Both the position numbers and the translations under genes were made by a program. Below are positions 36,625 through 48,563 of a stretch of DNA of 64,000 nt, in pieces. Numbering within the stretch: the stretch's first letter is position 1; the number at the start of each line of letters is the position of its first letter. The notes under the pieces were generated by a model, which was given only the letters and a program-made list of their open reading frames with translations, ran no database searches and had not been told where the DNA came from. The stretch is from Acidianus infernus (GTDB lineage Archaea > Thermoproteota > Thermoprotei_A > Sulfolobales > Sulfolobaceae), in contig NZ_WFIY01000004.1 of assembly GCF_009729545.1 (NCBI RefSeq), forward strand, positions 62,001-126,000, written 5' to 3'.

Positions 36625-36687
36625 TTATTGTTTCTTTTCTCCGCCTTGTTGCTGCTGTCCTTGTGCCTTCTTTCCTTTCTTTGCCAT
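36625..36687 (-). CDS. Possible 20-aa basic Gln-rich peptide
   Basis: ATG-to-TAA frame encoding MAKKGKKAQGQQQQGGEKKQ. A TATA-like TTTTTATAAG lies about 35-45 bases upstream on the minus strand, compatible with a short-leader transcript. The composition (Lys, Gln, Gly only, with a G+C-richer sequence) is not that of random AT-rich DNA. It may be a real mini-protein or the detached N-terminus of a ribosome-associated protein. No homology is known to me. Confidence 0.4.
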   Translation of the reverse strand: MAKKGKKAQGQQQQGGEKKQ

Positions 36688-37050
36688 TTGTGATCTAAGA
36701 AAAGTTTAGTAAGTGAGAAGCTTATAAAAATTATTAACATTAATTGGTCTAAACATTAATGTAAATTATAGACGATAGCTCGTATACTTATTTTAAACTT
36801 ATAACAGATCTAACTAAATATATTTATTATTCCTCGTAATAATAATGAATACTTTTTCAGATTCTCTATATAGATAATTTATCAATTTTAGGTAAGGGAA
36901 CGATGACTAAGGATAATCTCTATGTATAGAAGGATTTAATATCTTATCATTGATATATAATTGTTTAACAATATACATATTTTTCTCGTATATGAGTTAA
37001 CATTAAAAGTAAATTTAACCTAGTATAATAAACATTAACCAGAATATGAC
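36688..37050. other. Intergenic region upstream of the PadR gene
   Basis: About 360 bases without a gene. It carries the promoter of the small peptide on one side and of the PadR gene on the other. A perfect 13-bp palindrome ATTGTT-T-AACAAT (36960-36972) lies ~80 bases before the PadR start and is a candidate operator. Nothing else stands out. Confidence 0.45.
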
Positions 37051-37533
37051 GTGTATTATAAAAAATTATTTAACAACGATAAGTTCGCCGAAAGTAAAAT
37101 GCAAAACAATATTAAGTTTGAATTAAGAACTTATTACGTGCATTTCCATAGAGGTAGAGGACTTAGACACATAATACTTTACTTACTTTATACCAATGGG
37201 CCATTAACTGGAGCAGAAATTATGGAAAAAGTGGAGGAAAGTAGTATGGGAATGTGGAGACCTTCTCCAGGATCTGTTTACCCTATGATAAGAGAATTAG
37301 AAGCTGAAGGATTAATAGAGGTTGTGAAAACAGAAGGAACTAAAAAATACTACGGTTTAACTAATAAAGGTAAAGAATTACTAGGTGGATTTCCTAAAGA
37401 GAGAAGAATAGATAACGCGATAACGGAGCTTGAATCATTAGTAGACTATATCTTAGATAATTGGGATTCGCTAAATTCTGAGGAAAAGGATAGAATAAGG
37501 AAGATAATTGAAAAGCTTAAATCAGTAAGCTAG
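37051..37533 (+). CDS. PadR-family transcriptional regulator
   Basis: 160 residues from a GTG at 37051; an ATG at 37099 would give 144 residues and is equally likely. The winged helix shows the PadR hallmarks: [20 protein letters not shown], then [20 protein letters not shown] (near residue 75) and [19 protein letters not shown]. The C-terminal helix (residues ~130-160) would dimerise. It is convergent with the Csa3-like gene, with a four-base overlap. The ligand is unknown. Confidence 0.85.
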   Translation: MYYKKLFNNDKFAESKMQNNIKFELRTYYVHFHRGRGLRHIILYLLYTNGPLTGAEIMEKVEESSMGMWRPSPGSVYPMIRELEAEGLIEVVKTEGTKKYYGLTNKGKELLGGFPKERRIDNAITELESLVDYILDNWDSLNSEEKDRIRKIIEKLKSVS

Positions 37534-38156
37534 ACGTTTTCGTCACTCATTTCCATCATTAGTGCCATTATCATCCCTTTATTATTTAAAATATAACTAG
37601 TGTCTTCCCTCCTAATATATCCGTATTTTAATAGTTTTGAAAGCTTTCTACTTACAGCTGAAGTTGACATTCCAGTAGCTTTTGCTAACCTATAAATACT
37701 TCTGTTTCCCCTCCATATTTCCCTTAGTATAAGAAGATGATCAGTATTTATATCCCCCCTGGTAAGATCAGATACTTTAAAAGAGATTTTACCTTGAAAA
37801 TCTTCTGTTTCTATTTCTACATCAGCGTCTACTCCTTTTAATGCCAAAGCTGTAAGCGTCTCCATTATTATGGCTCTCATACCTCCACTTAGATTTGCAA
37901 TAATTTTCTTATCTGTTGGTAAATAATATGCTATTAACGCGACAGAATTTATAAAATTTATAGGATCTACTTTGACTATTTCGTAACTTATTGACAAATT
38001 ATCGAGAAATGTTGTAAAAGACGAGAGCGCTTTTTTAACTTTATCGCTGTCTGTAATAGACGTTACTATTATCACTTTTTCTATACTTTTACCGTAATTG
38101 AGCACTGCCCTTATCTGAAATTTCTCGTCAAAGCCAAAGGTTGTTACTAATATCAT
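37530..38156 (-). CDS. Csa3-like CARF-HTH regulator
   Basis: 208 residues. The N-terminal ~130 residues form a CARF (CRISPR-associated Rossmann) domain, with [17 protein letters not shown] near residue 28 and the nucleotide-loop motif [17 protein letters not shown] near residue 85. The C-terminus is a winged helix ([20 protein letters not shown] then YGYIRRED). This architecture matches Csa3, a regulator of adaptation and interference genes in type I-A systems that can bind cyclic oligoadenylate. There are no cas genes or repeats in this window, so this copy is either an orphan or regulates a distant locus. Confidence 0.75.
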   Translation of the reverse strand: MILVTTFGFDEKFQIRAVLNYGKSIEKVIIVTSITDSDKVKKALSSFTTFLDNLSISYEIVKVDPINFINSVALIAYYLPTDKKIIANLSGGMRAIIMETLTALALKGVDADVEIETEDFQGKISFKVSDLTRGDINTDHLLILREIWRGNRSIYRLAKATGMSTSAVSRKLSKLLKYGYIRREDTSYILNNKGMIMALMMEMSDENV

Positions 38157-38166
38157 ATGTTAGATA

Positions 38167-39018
<852 letters not shown>

Positions 39019-39057
39019 ACGAATTATAGGAAATTATATATTTTATTCTTGCTGACA

Positions 39058-39843
39058 CTATTCCACGATACCCTTTGTAATTATATCATATATAATCATC
39101 ACGTCAGCTTCCTTATCTTTTTCTCTAACCGCTCTTACATAATTCCTCACATTTTCAATGTTTTCAGTTAGACAAACTTCTATACCTACGTTATACTTAT
39201 CTACTATCTCCAAGACTCTGCAATGAGAAAGAATGTCCCTTATTTCTGGAATCCTTTTAGAGAACATAGAAAATACTGACATTCCGCTTTTTGGTATATT
39301 TATTTTAGGTATCACAGATATATATCCTCTATTTTTCATAATTTTTAGTCTTTTTATTACTATTTTACTATCTATTCCTAATTCCTTGGAAATATCTGCA
39401 GTTGACGCTCTAGGATCTTCTTGCAATGCTTTAACTATTTTTATGTCGAGTTCCTTAGGTGGCAAAGGTTGTTGAGGGGGAGTATACTGCATTACTGGCT
39501 CTCCAAGAGTCTTCCTCATAAAGGATATTCTATCTTCAATTTCAGCTGTACTCTCACCAACTATTCCGTATACATTTAGCCATTCAACACATTTAAATTT
39601 TAGAAATACCCATTTATCATCCATATCCATTAAATTTTTGAATGAAATAAAAGAATAATATTTACCGTAAAAGTTAGGATTAACTAAAAGTTGAAAACCC
39701 TCTAATATTTCCTCTTTTTCCAAGTTTTTTATTCTATAAAGAACTGTAGGGGGAGTTAGATTTAACAGAGACGCTAAGCTACGAATAGATATTCTGCCGT
39801 CACGAAATAGATAAAGTAATATTTTCTTGTCTAGCTCGTCCAT
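39058..39843 (-). CDS. Lrp/AsnC-type regulator with two helix-turn-helix domains
   Basis: 261 residues. Two Lrp-like helix-turn-helix units are seen: [20 protein letters not shown] then [20 protein letters not shown] at the N-terminus, and [20 protein letters not shown] then [20 protein letters not shown] near residues 130-175. A RAM-like ligand domain is not obvious; the ends are divergent. It is likely co-transcribed with the downstream SMP-30 lactonase gene and may control sugar use. Confidence 0.7.
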   Translation of the reverse strand: MDELDKKILLYLFRDGRISIRSLASLLNLTPPTVLYRIKNLEKEEILEGFQLLVNPNFYGKYYSFISFKNLMDMDDKWVFLKFKCVEWLNVYGIVGESTAEIEDRISFMRKTLGEPVMQYTPPQQPLPPKELDIKIVKALQEDPRASTADISKELGIDSKIVIKRLKIMKNRGYISVIPKINIPKSGMSVFSMFSKRIPEIRDILSHCRVLEIVDKYNVGIEVCLTENIENVRNYVRAVREKDKEADVMIIYDIITKGIVE

Positions 39844-39906
39844 CTAATTTAAGTAAATGAAAGAGGTTAATAACTAGTTATGTTGTAAAAACCAAAATGA
39901 AAGTAA

Positions 39907-40827
39907 ATGGTGGATCTGATCAGATTCATAGGAGTTTTAACAATCCTGATTATTGCTGCAGAGCTTCTTGCCAGGGGTACAGAAAATGTGGAAAGAAAGT
40001 TCGGGCAAGGAATTGCTGGAGGAGTAATTTTAGGTTTTTTAACAGCATTACCGGAAACAGTAATTACTGTATACGCGTTACTTAATAGAGAATATGAAGT
40101 TGCCATTGGCTCCGCAATTGGTGGCAATGTAATATTATTTACTTTGGGCATAGGTTTGGTTGGTTTAATTTATTCATTTTCCTGGAATAGATCCCTGACA
40201 ATGAATTATGATTATAATGTTGAAAATAATTTCTTAATCCTGAATACTATTATTCTAGCTATAATAGTTTTTTATGGCAGATTTAATATTTTTACAGCAA
40301 TAATATTATCATCAATATACATTCTTTATATTTTTTATAGAATTAAAAAGAGTAAAGATGAAAAAGAAAACGATAAAATTACCAACTTATCTAAGAGTGT
40401 TATAGAGCTAGCAATAGGAGCAATTTTGATATTAGCTTTTTCGGATCTGTTTGTTAAATGCGTTGTTGCAATATCTAAAGAATTTAATTTGCCTATAGCC
40501 TGGACTTCGCTATTAATAACTCCAATAGCAGCAGAACTTGAGGAAAAATTATCTGGCATTAGATTGGCAATGAGAAATTTGAATGGAGGGTCTTTGGCAA
40601 TAGTTAGTTTTGTAGGAAGTAAAATAGAGAATTCTACTTTATTACTGGGATTAATTGGATTCTTCTCGTCTTATAGCTTTTATAATTCTTTACCGGAACT
40701 CATATCTGCAGTTATAGCCAATGTAGTAGGTATAGCCGTACTTCTTGATGGTAAGGTGACTAAGTATGAGTCTGTACTTCTCATAGCCTTGTATTTTATT
40801 ATCATTTATCTTGACCTCATATTATGA
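39907..40827 (+). CDS. Sodium/calcium exchanger-like (CaCA) antiporter
   Basis: 306 residues with ten hydrophobic helices in two halves. The first alpha-repeat is clear: [17 protein letters not shown] near residue 40 followed by [17 protein letters not shown]. The second is degenerate but keeps acidic residues: [20 protein letters not shown] near 200 and [15 protein letters not shown] near 236. It probably exchanges Ca2+ or another cation for H+ or Na+. It is divergent from the Lrp-like gene and convergent with the DUF202 gene, with an 11-base overlap. Confidence 0.78.
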   Translation: MVDLIRFIGVLTILIIAAELLARGTENVERKFGQGIAGGVILGFLTALPETVITVYALLNREYEVAIGSAIGGNVILFTLGIGLVGLIYSFSWNRSLTMNYDYNVENNFLILNTIILAIIVFYGRFNIFTAIILSSIYILYIFYRIKKSKDEKENDKITNLSKSVIELAIGAILILAFSDLFVKCVVAISKEFNLPIAWTSLLITPIAAELEEKLSGIRLAMRNLNGGSLAIVSFVGSKIENSTLLLGLIGFFSSYSFYNSLPELISAVIANVVGIAVLLDGKVTKYESVLLIALYFIIIYLDLIL

Positions 40828-41155
40828 AGAGTGCTAGGATTACTGTAATAGCCAAAATTATCCCTACAAATATCATATTAGGTAAGACCCTCGGTCTATA
40901 TTGATTTCTAGATATATCTTTTTCATTTTCTAGATAAGAATATAAACCGTAGAATATTACAATTCCACCCAGAATAATCATTACTTCACCATAAGTTACA
41001 GAGCTAGAGGATAAGGTTTTAGCACCTTTGAGGATAGATATGAATAAAGCGAATTTTGCTATTACAAAACCGAAGCCTATTAATGCTATTCCTGTTCTAA
41101 CCCATGCCAGAAAAGTTCTCTCATTGGCTAAATGATCTGAAGGAGAACCCATCAA
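40817..41155 (-). CDS. DUF202 (YidH-like) membrane protein
   Basis: 112 residues with the DUF202 signature [19 protein letters not shown] (residues 9-27) and three membrane helices with a loop rich in Glu/Arg ([16 protein letters not shown]). Members are small inner-membrane proteins of unknown role. The gene is complete and convergent with the antiporter gene. Confidence 0.85.
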   Translation of the reverse strand: MMGSPSDHLANERTFLAWVRTGIALIGFGFVIAKFALFISILKGAKTLSSSSVTYGEVMIILGGIVIFYGLYSYLENEKDISRNQYRPRVLPNMIFVGIILAITVILALFII

Positions 41156-41402
41156 TGGTTTAATGATTACTTATTATATAAAGATTTTTAGCAAGAAAAT
41201 CTGAAAGCTTTCAGTTCATGACTCAATGAATAAAAGTAAAAAGGAAAGATAATTTAGATTCTTAAATATAATAAAAAATGCTACGAAAGTATATAAAAAC
41301 ATGTTAAATAGTAACGAGAAATCCTGAAAAATATTATGTAAGCTAAAACCTTCATTTCATTACTCATAAAATTATTAAACTAATTGCGTAAATAGATTAT
41401 AG

Positions 41403-42854
<1,452 letters not shown>

Positions 42855-42884
42855 AATCTTTTTTTCTTGGTAGTAATTCTCATG

Positions 42885-42928
42885 GTGTCAATTATTAATT
42901 TTTATAGTGTCAATTAGTAATTTTTATA
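42885..42928 (+). promoter_or_regulatory. Tandem 22-bp repeat with TATA box upstream of the NiCoT-like gene
   Basis: Two head-to-tail copies of GTGTCAATTA(T/G)TAATTTTTATA, differing at one base. The second ends 19 bases before the ATG at 42948. Each copy includes an AATTTTTATA box, so one or both may work as promoter, with GTGTCAATTA as a regulator site at a fixed distance. Confidence 0.55.
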
Positions 42929-42947
42929 TGTATACTTTATATTACTT

Positions 42948-43493
42948 ATGATGTTCCTTCAAGACGCATTAATAGTGGCCCTCTTAGGATTAACTCATGG
43001 ACTAGATCCAGACCATATAGCTACTGCAAGAATTTTGAAAAATTCTGTTAAAGTTCTAAAGTTCTCCATATTTCATTCTTTAGGATTTGCAATATTAGCC
43101 ATACCTTTGACTGTAATACTAATTATAACTTCCATTAATTCTGTTTATCTAAATATTATAGGCAATTTAATAGGAATAAGTGTAGCCTTAATTCTACTTG
43201 CTTCTGCGATATTAGGGAAAGAATTTGAGATAGAACCAAAAGAAATGGGACTTCTTCAAGGTTCATTAGCAGTCACGCCTTCTAAGATAATTACAGTAGT
43301 TCTTGCTATATCTTTGGATAATATAATTTATTCTACAGCTATAGTGGGGATATTTATCCTTTCGTCTACATTCTCAATATTTGCATTAAGTTCATTAAAC
43401 ATGATTCCTAGAAAATTTGACAAACCAATAAATGTGGCAATATCTCTATTAACCATAATCTTTTTAGGATTTTCTACATTTGAGGTTCTATGA
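42948..43493 (+). CDS. NiCoT/RcnA-like nickel-cobalt transporter (short form)
   Basis: 181 residues, five to six membrane helices. It starts with LGLTHGLDPDHIATAR (residues 12-27), the H-x4-D-H signature of nickel/cobalt permeases. FSIFHSLGFAILAIPL near residue 43 provides the second conserved His. It is half the size of a classical NiCoT protein. It could supply nickel or cobalt for enzymes, or export them. Four-base overlap (ATGA) with the FAH-family gene. Confidence 0.75.
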   Translation: MMFLQDALIVALLGLTHGLDPDHIATARILKNSVKVLKFSIFHSLGFAILAIPLTVILIITSINSVYLNIIGNLIGISVALILLASAILGKEFEIEPKEMGLLQGSLAVTPSKIITVVLAISLDNIIYSTAIVGIFILSSTFSIFALSSLNMIPRKFDKPINVAISLLTIIFLGFSTFEVL

Positions 43494-44329
43494 GATTTAC
43501 ACAAGGTTTAGTGAATGGAAAAAAGACAACAGTTTTTGTAATAAATAACGAATTTTATGTTCCAGATTTTGAGGGAATTGAGTGCGTTCTTGAAGATTCA
43601 AAAAATGTAGTAAAAGCCTTTGATCTATTTAAAAATGTTAAAAGTTATAGAAAAGTTGAGTTATCTAAATTTTTGCCTGCGATATTCCCAGGTAAAGTAT
43701 TTTTGCCTGCAGTTAATTTTAGATCTCATTCCAAGGAGTCTTCAATTGATCCACCTAAACAGCCTTACTTCTTTATGAAAGGGAATAATTCTATAATAGC
43801 TCACGGAGATTCAATAATCATACCTAAAGGGGTTAGAAAAGTTGATTATGAGGGAGAAATTGGGATTATAATAGGTAAAAGAGGTAAATATATAAAAAAG
43901 GAAGAAGCAATGGATTATGTATTTGGATTCACGATTATTAATGACGTAAGCTTTAGGGATTATCAATTTCCAGAAATTCACCCTTATGGATTAAATTGGG
44001 TTATGGGAAAATCTTTAGATACTAGCTTACCTCTAGGTCCTTGGGTTGTAAGTAAGGACGAAATAACTTTTCCATTAGAAATAATAACAAGGGTTAACGG
44101 AAAGATTGTACAAAAAGGGTCTACGGAAGATATGATATTTTCTATAGAGGAACTAATTTCTTATTTAAGTAATGGAATTACCTTAGAGCCAGGGGATATA
44201 ATAACTACTGGTACTCCAGCAGGAGTTGCAGAATTTGGAAATAAAGAATATTTAAAGCCAGGAGATGTTGTGGAAGTAGAAGTACCTGGAATAGGAATAT
44301 TGCGAAATGAAATTAAAAACGAATTTTAA
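43490..44329 (+). CDS. Fumarylacetoacetate hydrolase (FAH) family protein
   Basis: 279 residues. The FAH fold is clear from KVFLPAVNFRSHSKES near residue 66, VDYEGEIGIIIGKRGKYI near 120 (metal-binding Glu), GFTIINDVSFRDYQFPE near 146 and the C-terminal LEPGDIITTGTPAGVAEFGN near 240. Members hydrolyse or decarboxylate 2-keto acid or acylpyruvate substrates using Mg2+. The first ~65 residues are a variable domain. It is coupled to the transporter upstream and overlaps the next open frame. Confidence 0.85.
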   Translation: MRFTQGLVNGKKTTVFVINNEFYVPDFEGIECVLEDSKNVVKAFDLFKNVKSYRKVELSKFLPAIFPGKVFLPAVNFRSHSKESSIDPPKQPYFFMKGNNSIIAHGDSIIIPKGVRKVDYEGEIGIIIGKRGKYIKKEEAMDYVFGFTIINDVSFRDYQFPEIHPYGLNWVMGKSLDTSLPLGPWVVSKDEITFPLEIITRVNGKIVQKGSTEDMIFSIEELISYLSNGITLEPGDIITTGTPAGVAEFGNKEYLKPGDVVEVEVPGIGILRNEIKNEF

Positions 44330-44351
44330 CCCTTGTTTGTATAGTAAAAGT

Positions 44352-44780
44352 ATGGAAAGTGAAGAAAATTTAATAAAATTTATTCTTGAAAATTATAAAA
44401 ATATTGCTACCATAGGTTTTTCTAAAGATCCTTCAAAGCCATCTCATTATGTGCCTAAATTTTTAATGGAGCATGGCTATAATGTAATACCAGTAAATCC
44501 TACAGCAAAAGAGATTCTAGGAAAGAAGAGTTACTCTTCAATCTTGGAAATACCGGATAGAATTGACGTAGTAGAAGTATTTAGACCATCATCAGAAGTT
44601 CCAAAAATAGTCGAGGAAGTAATAAAGAGAAAAAGAGAAAAAGGAGATGTAAAAGTATTATGGCTTCAAGAAGGAATAAGAAATGATGACGCTGCTAAAT
44701 TGGCAGAAAAAGAAGGAATTATTGTAATACAAGATAGATGCATGTATAAAGAGTATAATAAGCTTATGCAAAATAAGTGA
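44352..44780 (+). CDS. CoA-binding domain protein (YccU-like)
   Basis: 142 residues from ATG 44352; the longer frame from 44307 begins within the FAH gene and adds unrelated sequence. A Rossmann-type CoA-binding domain is visible: YKNIATIGFSKDPSKPSHYV near residue 14, GYNVIPVNPTAKEILGKKSY near 40 and VVEVFRPSSEVPKIVEEVI near 72. The end VIQDRCMYKEYNKL is family-typical. Its ligand is probably CoA or an acyl-CoA; the function is unknown. Confidence 0.8.
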   Translation: MESEENLIKFILENYKNIATIGFSKDPSKPSHYVPKFLMEHGYNVIPVNPTAKEILGKKSYSSILEIPDRIDVVEVFRPSSEVPKIVEEVIKRKREKGDVKVLWLQEGIRNDDAAKLAEKEGIIVIQDRCMYKEYNKLMQNK

Positions 44781-44827
44781 AAGAAAAATAGATAAAGTTT
44801 TTAATATGTTTATCCAAAAAATTAATT

Positions 44828-45154
44828 ATGGAAGAGGACTTGAAGAATAAAAAGGAGAGCATAAAATGCTGCTATAGATTGTCTGAAACTGATGTAGAAT
44901 GTTTATTTAAGCTTATTGAATTAAATAAGCCAATAACATCAATCGAATTAGCTCAAATAATGGGCTTTAGTAAAACAACTGCAGAAACTAGTTTAAAGAG
45001 GTTAATGGACGTAGGTTTAGTAAATAGAATAAAAATAGAAGAGAAAAAGATAGGTAGACCAAAATTTGTTTACTCTGTTATAAATAATATTTGGGGAAAA
45101 ATAAGTGAAGATCTAAAACAGTGCGCAAAGAAAATATTATCGGCGGCTTCATGA
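44828..45154 (+). CDS. Winged-helix regulator, 108 aa
   Basis: A MarR/TrmB-like DNA-binding protein: [19 protein letters not shown], then [20 protein letters not shown] and the wing [17 protein letters not shown]. The pair of Cys near residue 12 (IKCCYRL) and a Cys near the C-terminus could sense redox state or metal. The last bases overlap the convergent membrane-protein gene by six. Confidence 0.75.
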   Translation: MEEDLKNKKESIKCCYRLSETDVECLFKLIELNKPITSIELAQIMGFSKTTAETSLKRLMDVGLVNRIKIEEKKIGRPKFVYSVINNIWGKISEDLKQCAKKILSAAS

Positions 45155-45703
45155 TTTACTATTTCTTATTTCCATAATTTTTTTCATTATATCTCTATAA
45201 ACCAAATAAGAATAAATTGTGTAATACATCGAAATTATATTTAAGCCAAGAGAAAAACCCAAAAATAAACCGTCAAGAGAAAAACCGGGTATAAAGTATA
45301 ATGCAAAGGAAATTATAGAAGCTAAAATTAAGTAAAATATTTCTTTTATATTGCTTGAAATTCCGCTTATGTATGCATCAATCTTTTCCATAGACGAAAT
45401 ATAAGTATTGATTATTTTTATTTTGGACCCTACGCCTTTAACTTCCTTCTCTAGAAATTTCTGTAAGGCTTCTGATTTTATATTAAAATTTGCTCCAATT
45501 ATTCCATCATCTAACAAATCCGTAGAAGAGAGTAAATCTAATACCTCGCTAAAAATTCTTAATAAATATAATGATCTAACATCCTTCCATAAATAAGGAA
45601 GATTTTCCAGTTTTCTTGATACAAAATAGAAAAGCAAAGAAGTCTCTAAAAGTAAACTAACATATAGTAAATTTACTATTAGTGTATAAGATTCTAACAT
45701 CAA
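45149..45703 (-). CDS. Hypothetical membrane protein, 184 aa
   Basis: One N-terminal membrane helix, a middle soluble helical region (residues ~40-110) and two C-terminal membrane helices (residues ~118-160). No family recognised. Its start overlaps the stop of the HTH gene upstream by four bases, so the two form an operon and the pair may be a membrane-bound sensor with its regulator. Confidence 0.55.
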   Translation of the reverse strand: MMLESYTLIVNLLYVSLLLETSLLFYFVSRKLENLPYLWKDVRSLYLLRIFSEVLDLLSSTDLLDDGIIGANFNIKSEALQKFLEKEVKGVGSKIKIINTYISSMEKIDAYISGISSNIKEIFYLILASIISFALYFIPGFSLDGLFLGFSLGLNIISMYYTIYSYLVYRDIMKKIMEIRNSKS

Positions 45704-45984
45704 TATAATTCTTCTGAAACAGAGTTAATAAGCTCAGACAGTTCTAAATGTAGCTTTCTAATTTTCCTTAATTTTTCTAGTAACGCTATACCTTTTTCAG
45801 TCATTTTATAATGACCATCCTCGTATTTTATGAGACCTTTACTTGTCAATATGTTAATGTATTTCTCTAAGAGTGTATTACTCAAATTAGCATACTTCAT
45901 TATAGACGACTTACTACCGTAACCATCATTAATTACTTCCATTACATCCATTATAATTTCAAGTTGGTCTCTCTTACTCTTCAT
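45700..45984 (-). CDS. Winged-helix DNA-binding protein, 94 aa
   Basis: A compact winged helix: [60 protein letters not shown]. This is the layout of small archaeal regulators often called DUF4364/SSo7c4-like or PF14947-type HTH. It is followed by a coupled membrane protein gene. Confidence 0.7.
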   Translation of the reverse strand: MKSKRDQLEIIMDVMEVINDGYGSKSSIMKYANLSNTLLEKYINILTSKGLIKYEDGHYKMTEKGIALLEKLRKIRKLHLELSELINSVSEELY

Positions 45985-46023
45985 ATGTTATAGGGTAACG
46001 CTTATTCTATATAAACGTTTCCT

Positions 46024-46617
46024 TTAAATTCTCTTTAGAGCTTCACTTAGAACCTCAGCTTCCTTTTCTCCTAAATACTTTGATGTTAAATTCAAAAATT
46101 GTTTTAAATCTTCTTCTGTCATTTGTTGAGTTATTAAGGGAGACAACTTAGCTAAGACCTCATTATTTATTACTTCCACTATTTCAATATATTCTGGAAT
46201 TGTAAACTCTGGAAACTCTTTATATAATGTCAAAAGCCCTGAGGAGATTAGCTCTAATCCTTCCTTACCTATTTTTTTAATTTCTTCAAGCTGAGAATTC
46301 TTGTCCTGCAGTTTTGAAATTTCCTCTGATTTTTTCTTAACTTCCTCAAGAAATTTTAATAATTTGTATCTCTGGAAATCCAAAGCAACCAAACTACTTC
46401 TTACTTTCCTGCTAGCTATTAGTCTAACTTCCTTATCGTCCCTCAATATGTTAATGTAGCCTGAAAAGTAGAGATCCTCAATTATACTTTGTAGTGTATT
46501 CCTTGTCATGAAAATTAGGAAAGTTGATAATAACTCATCATAAGTTAATCCTGATGTTCCCTTTTGTGCTATCGCAATTAATACTAACCTTTTTTTCTTA
46601 TCTAGAAAGTCCATCAC
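46024..46617 (-). CDS. Hypothetical protein with winged-helix N-terminus, 197 aa
   Basis: Residues 1-70 look like a winged helix ([20 protein letters not shown], then [20 protein letters not shown]). A coiled coil follows (residues ~75-115) and then an all-helical C-terminus. It could be a transcription factor or a chromosome-associated protein. It is divergent from the phosphomevalonate kinase gene with a 31-base gap. Confidence 0.6.
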   Translation of the reverse strand: MMDFLDKKKRLVLIAIAQKGTSGLTYDELLSTFLIFMTRNTLQSIIEDLYFSGYINILRDDKEVRLIASRKVRSSLVALDFQRYKLLKFLEEVKKKSEEISKLQDKNSQLEEIKKIGKEGLELISSGLLTLYKEFPEFTIPEYIEIVEVINNEVLAKLSPLITQQMTEEDLKQFLNLTSKYLGEKEAEVLSEALKRI

Positions 46618-46648
46618 ATATTTCTACTACAGCAGAATAATAAATCCG

Positions 46649-47599
46649 ATGATATCTGCTCCAGGAAAAGTACTTTGGATAGGAAGTTATGCAGTAGTAT
46701 TTGGAGGGTTATCTCACGTAATTGCAATAAATAAGAGAGTCAGATGTGAGGCAACACCTTCTGATAAACTAATATTTGAGACTACTTACGGAACGTTTTA
46801 TGATAAGGGAAATGAGCTTATAGAAAGTGTAGTGAATGTAATAAGGAATCACCTTGGAGATGTTCCGAAGCTTAAAATAAGACTATTTAATGATGAAGAT
46901 TTTCAGATAAACGGTAAAAAAACAGGTTTAGGAAGTTCATCTGCAGCCACAGTAGCACTTACAGCGTGCTTATATAAACAAATTAAAGGAAGGATAGATA
47001 TTGATGAAATTCATTTATTGGCTCAGGAGGCAAATTTCATTAGACAAAAGGGAATAGGAAGCGGATTTGATATAGCTGCCGCAGTATATGGAAGCATAAT
47101 TTATAGGAGGTTTACTGACCTTAATAAGCGTGATTGGAAAATAGAAAGGTTAAGACTAGGAAATAAATATGACATGCTTTTAGGATTCAGTGGAAGAAGC
47201 TCAGAGACCGTAAATTTAGTTAAAATGTTTATTGAAAAGAAAGATGACGAAAAGTTTATCGAATTTTTACGAGAAATTAACATCGAGAACGATACAGCAA
47301 TAAGACTACTTAAGCTAGGCAAAGTAGATGAAGCCTCTCAGCATGCGAAATTAGCTAGAGATTTACTAAATGTTCTAGCAGAAGATGTTATTGGCGTTAA
47401 ATTGCAGAGCAAAGAGGATAAGGAACTAATAAAAATTGCTGAAGATAACGGTGCTTACATATCTTTATTGCCAGGGGCAGGTGGAGGGGATGTAATATTT
47501 GCACTTGGGGAAAATTTGGATGAAGTGAGGAAAAAATGGAAGGAAAAAGGATTAAAATTAATTGAAATCAAAGAAGATGAGGGTCTAAATGAAACTTGA
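46649..47599 (+). CDS. Phosphomevalonate kinase (GHMP family)
   Basis: 316 residues of the GHMP kinase fold. Motif 1 is [17 protein letters not shown] (residues 4-20), motif 2 is [17 protein letters not shown] (near 94), with [16 protein letters not shown] near 136, and motif 3 is [13 protein letters not shown] near 276. Context decides between mevalonate kinase and phosphomevalonate kinase: the next gene is diphosphomevalonate decarboxylase, and Sulfolobales are known to use this classical branch. The product phosphorylates mevalonate 5-phosphate for isoprenoid lipid synthesis. It overlaps the next gene by 11 bases. Confidence 0.85.
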   Translation: MISAPGKVLWIGSYAVVFGGLSHVIAINKRVRCEATPSDKLIFETTYGTFYDKGNELIESVVNVIRNHLGDVPKLKIRLFNDEDFQINGKKTGLGSSSAATVALTACLYKQIKGRIDIDEIHLLAQEANFIRQKGIGSGFDIAAAVYGSIIYRRFTDLNKRDWKIERLRLGNKYDMLLGFSGRSSETVNLVKMFIEKKDDEKFIEFLREINIENDTAIRLLKLGKVDEASQHAKLARDLLNVLAEDVIGVKLQSKEDKELIKIAEDNGAYISLLPGAGGGDVIFALGENLDEVRKKWKEKGLKLIEIKEDEGLNET

Positions 47600-48563
47600 A
47601 GGAGAAGCTATAGCACCTTCAAATATTGCAATAGTTAAATACTGGGGAAAAAGGAATACTGAACTCAATCTTCCATTGAACTCTTCAATTTCGATAAGCC
47701 TCGATAATTTGTACGCAAGAACAAAGGTTATATTTAGTGAAGAATTCTCTAAAGATGAAGTAATAATTAACGGAAAAAAACTGAGCGAAAAAGAGACTTT
47801 AAATTACGCAGGAAGGGTTCTTAATATTTTCAGGAAAATTTATGGCAAGAACTTGTTCGCTAAAGTTATTTCAACAACAAATTTTCCTCCATCTTCTGGT
47901 TTAGCGTCGTCGGCGGCAGGTATTGCAGCATTAGTTTACGCTAGTAATGAAGCCTTAGGTTTAGGCTTAACTCAAAAAGAACTTTCCAAAATAGCTAGAA
48001 TAGGTTCCGGAAGTGCATGTAGAAGCACGGAAGGAGGATTTGTCGTATGGGAAAAAGGAGAAAGAGAAGATGGTGAAGATTCTTTTTGTTATCAAATTTT
48101 CCCCCATAACTACTGGGAAGACCTTGTTGATATTATAGCAATAGTTAGTGATGAAAAGAAAGAAGTATCATCTAGGGAGGGCATGGAAGTTACTACTAGA
48201 TCCTCTTATTTAATGAAATGTAGATTAGATTTTATAAAAGAAACATTTAATGATGTTATAGAAAGCATAAGGAAAAAAGATGAAGAGAAATTTTTCGAGT
48301 TAACTATGAGACATAGTAATAGTATGCATGCAGTAATTTTAGATTCTTGGCCTTCCTTTTTCTATCTTAACGATATGTCGTTTAAGATAATGAGATGGGT
48401 GCAAGATTTTGGACACGCAGGTTACACATTCGATGCCGGACCTAACCCCCATATTTTTACTACAAAGAAACACATGAAAGAAGTAATAAACTTCCTCCAA
48501 AGTCTTAACTTAAAATATATAATAACTTCACCAGGTCAAGGACCCAAGGTTTTACATTCTTGA
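47589..48563 (+). CDS. mvaD: Diphosphomevalonate decarboxylase
   Basis: 324 residues. The N-terminus has [20 protein letters not shown] (residues 8-27) and [10 protein letters not shown]. The phosphate loop [20 protein letters not shown] near residue 95 and [18 protein letters not shown] near 138 are diagnostic for this enzyme, as is the late [13 protein letters not shown] near 280 with the catalytic Asp. It converts mevalonate diphosphate to isopentenyl diphosphate with ATP and loss of CO2. It is coupled to the kinase upstream. Its 3' end overlaps the convergent HD-domain gene by 28 bases. Confidence 0.95.
   Translation: MKLEGEAIAPSNIAIVKYWGKRNTELNLPLNSSISISLDNLYARTKVIFSEEFSKDEVIINGKKLSEKETLNYAGRVLNIFRKIYGKNLFAKVISTTNFPPSSGLASSAAGIAALVYASNEALGLGLTQKELSKIARIGSGSACRSTEGGFVVWEKGEREDGEDSFCYQIFPHNYWEDLVDIIAIVSDEKKEVSSREGMEVTTRSSYLMKCRLDFIKETFNDVIESIRKKDEEKFFELTMRHSNSMHAVILDSWPSFFYLNDMSFKIMRWVQDFGHAGYTFDAGPNPHIFTTKKHMKEVINFLQSLNLKYIITSPGQGPKVLHS

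Noticed and set aside
37530..38156. A CRISPR array or cas operon near the Csa3-like gene
   Set aside because: I saw no regularly spaced repeats and no cas protein motifs in the window, so only the regulator is reported.
46649..47599. Mevalonate kinase as the call for the GHMP kinase
   Set aside because: The adjacent decarboxylase and known Sulfolobales pathway favour phosphomevalonate kinase, though sequence motifs alone do not separate them with certainty.
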